Of a stretch of DNA of 7,475 nt, positions 6,971 to 7,475 are shown one piece after another. The notes under the pieces are model-generated. The model did not search any database, had not been told where the DNA came from, and was given only the letters and a program-made list of their open reading frames with translations. The position numbers and the translations under genes were made by a program. This DNA is from an uncultured Ruminococcus sp. (GTDB lineage Bacteria; Bacillota; Clostridia; Oscillospirales; Acutalibacteraceae): NCBI GenBank assembly GCA_946055445.1, contig CAMGGF010000055.1:1-7475 (forward strand), given 5' to 3'. How positions within the stretch are numbered: position 1 is the stretch's first letter; each line of letters begins with the position of its first letter.

Positions 6971-6999
6971 ATTGTACCATAAACCGACGAAAATAGCAA
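6971..6999 (-). promoter_or_regulatory. Predicted sigma-A/sigma-70 promoter for the ruvC-to-ecfT operon
   Basis: Read on the minus strand: -35 TTGCTA (6999-6994, 4 of 6 consensus bases), a 17-bp spacer, and -10 TACAAT (6976-6971, 5 of 6), preceded by an extended -10 TG one base upstream. Transcription should begin near 6964, leaving a leader of about 33 nt before ruvC, too short for a riboswitch. The surrounding region is AT-rich compared with the genes. I saw no clear SOS (LexA) operator here, although ruv genes are damage-induced in some bacteria. Confidence 0.75.
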
Positions 7000-7020
7000 G
7001 TAAACAGAGTGTGAATTATG

Positions 7021-7052
7021 AAAAAAAGGAACGGTTTTTCACCGCTCCTTTT
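7021..7052 (-). terminator. Intrinsic terminator downstream of der
   Basis: On the minus strand, 5 nt after the der stop, an 11-bp stem forms between 7052-7042 (AAAAGGAGCGG) and 7034-7024 (CCGTTCCTTTT) with one G-U pair and a 7-nt loop (TGAAAAA). The descending arm runs into seven consecutive T residues (7027-7021). The shape is that of a Rho-independent terminator. It separates der from the ruvC promoter, whose -35 begins about 21 bp further on. The opposite strand has only a broken T tract, so activity is probably one-directional. Confidence 0.92.
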
Positions 7053-7057
7053 GTCGT

Positions 7058-7475
7058 TTATTTCGTATCTTTTTTACCGTTTCTGCCTTCGCGTTCACGA
7101 ATGATGAAGCGCGTAGGCGTGCCCTCAAGCCCGAAGACTTCGCGGATTTGATTGTCAATATAGCGCTGATAACTGTAATGGAACAAATCCTTGCTGTTGA
7201 CAAAGCAAACGAATGTCGGCGGGCGTGTGGACGCCTGCGTCATATAATAGATTTTCAAGCGTCTGCCCTTGTCTGTGGGGGGCTGGACGCGCGTCGTGGC
7301 ATCTGCCAATACCTCGTTGAGTTTCCCGGTTGAAATCCGCATGGTGTTTTGTTCGTTGACAAATTGAATCAGTTCAAACAGGCGGTCAAGCCGCTGCCCC
7401 GTTTTGGCGGAAATGAAAATAATCGGCGCGTAACTCATAAACGAAAAATCGTTCATCAGTTTTTTGCGCTCTTTG
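7058..7475 (-). CDS. der: Ribosome biogenesis GTPase Der (EngA), C-terminal part; 5' end outside window
   Basis: Der is a double-GTPase-domain protein that acts in 50S ribosomal subunit maturation. Only the last 138 codons lie in the window; the frame is open to the right edge, so the internal ATG at 7456 is not the start. YAPIIFISAKTGQRLDRL carries the SAK (G5) motif of the second GTPase domain. The KH-like C-terminal domain follows, with LNEVLADAT, the RRLKIYYMTQ strand, PPTFVCFVN and SYQRYIDNQIREVFGLEG, then EGTPTRFIIRER near the end, all typical of Der. The tail (GRNGKKDTK) is basic. The two GTP-binding P-loops are off the window, so completeness of the gene cannot be judged. It ends in its own terminator and is probably transcribed separately from ruvC. 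Confidence 0.97.
   Translation of the reverse strand, partial: KERKKLMNDFSFMSYAPIIFISAKTGQRLDRLFELIQFVNEQNTMRISTGKLNEVLADATTRVQPPTDKGRRLKIYYMTQASTRPPTFVCFVNSKDLFHYSYQRYIDNQIREVFGLEGTPTRFIIREREGRNGKKDTK

Noticed and set aside
6932..7057. Possible riboswitch, small RNA or LexA operator in the der-ruvC gap.
   Set aside because: The gap is fully accounted for by a terminator, a promoter and a leader of about 33 nt. No further stem-loops and no clear SOS-box palindrome were visible.
7058..7456. A 132-residue free-standing protein starting at the ATG at 7456.
   Set aside because: The frame stays open to the window edge, and the sequence before the ATG continues the Der second GTPase domain, so this is an internal Met of a truncated der.
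1..7475. A hidden mobile element, defence island or repeat array.
   Set aside because: The window is filled by conserved housekeeping genes on one strand. No inverted terminal repeats, direct repeats, integrase, transposase or atypical gene was seen.

Overview
The window carries nine protein-coding genes, all on the minus strand, packed almost end to end; the only real intergenic gap is about 126 bp (6932-7057). No gene-free stretch exceeds 300 bases. I see no RNA genes, mobile elements, CRISPR arrays or long repeats. The combination of RuvC (Bacilli generally use RecU instead) with a Firmicutes-style group II ECF transporter core (EcfA1-EcfA2-EcfT), a sigma-A-type promoter and purine-rich Shine-Dalgarno sites suggests a Clostridia-class Firmicute, perhaps a gut lineage with moderate GC. 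The taxonomic call is inference.

Reading in the direction of transcription (right to left): the right edge holds the C-terminal part of the GTPase Der (EngA), ending at 7058 and followed by a strong intrinsic terminator (7021-7052). About 20 bp beyond it lies a near-consensus promoter (-35 at 6994-6999, extended -10 at 6971-6976) that should start a transcript near 6964. That transcript would read ruvC, ruvA, ruvB (Holliday-junction processing), glmM (phosphoglucosamine mutase for UDP-GlcNAc synthesis), a class I SAM-dependent methyltransferase of the RlmI/RlmK-like type, then ecfA1, ecfA2 and ecfT (energising module of a vitamin/micronutrient ECF transporter). ecfT runs off the left edge close to its expected end. 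Gaps between these eight genes range from 23 nt to a 14-nt overlap, with no visible internal terminator, so they look like one operon of at least 7 kb.

The genes are housekeeping and well conserved, with catalytic motifs intact throughout. The unusual part is the arrangement: glmM lies behind ruvCAB rather than in the cdaA-cdaR-glmM cluster common in Firmicutes, and the ecf module lies behind a methyltransferase rather than behind the ribosomal-protein cluster. Three start codons need care: ruvC and ecfA1 have spurious upstream TTG extensions, whereas ruvA appears to start truly at TTG. I found no convincing sign of an undescribed defence, mobile or regulatory system.
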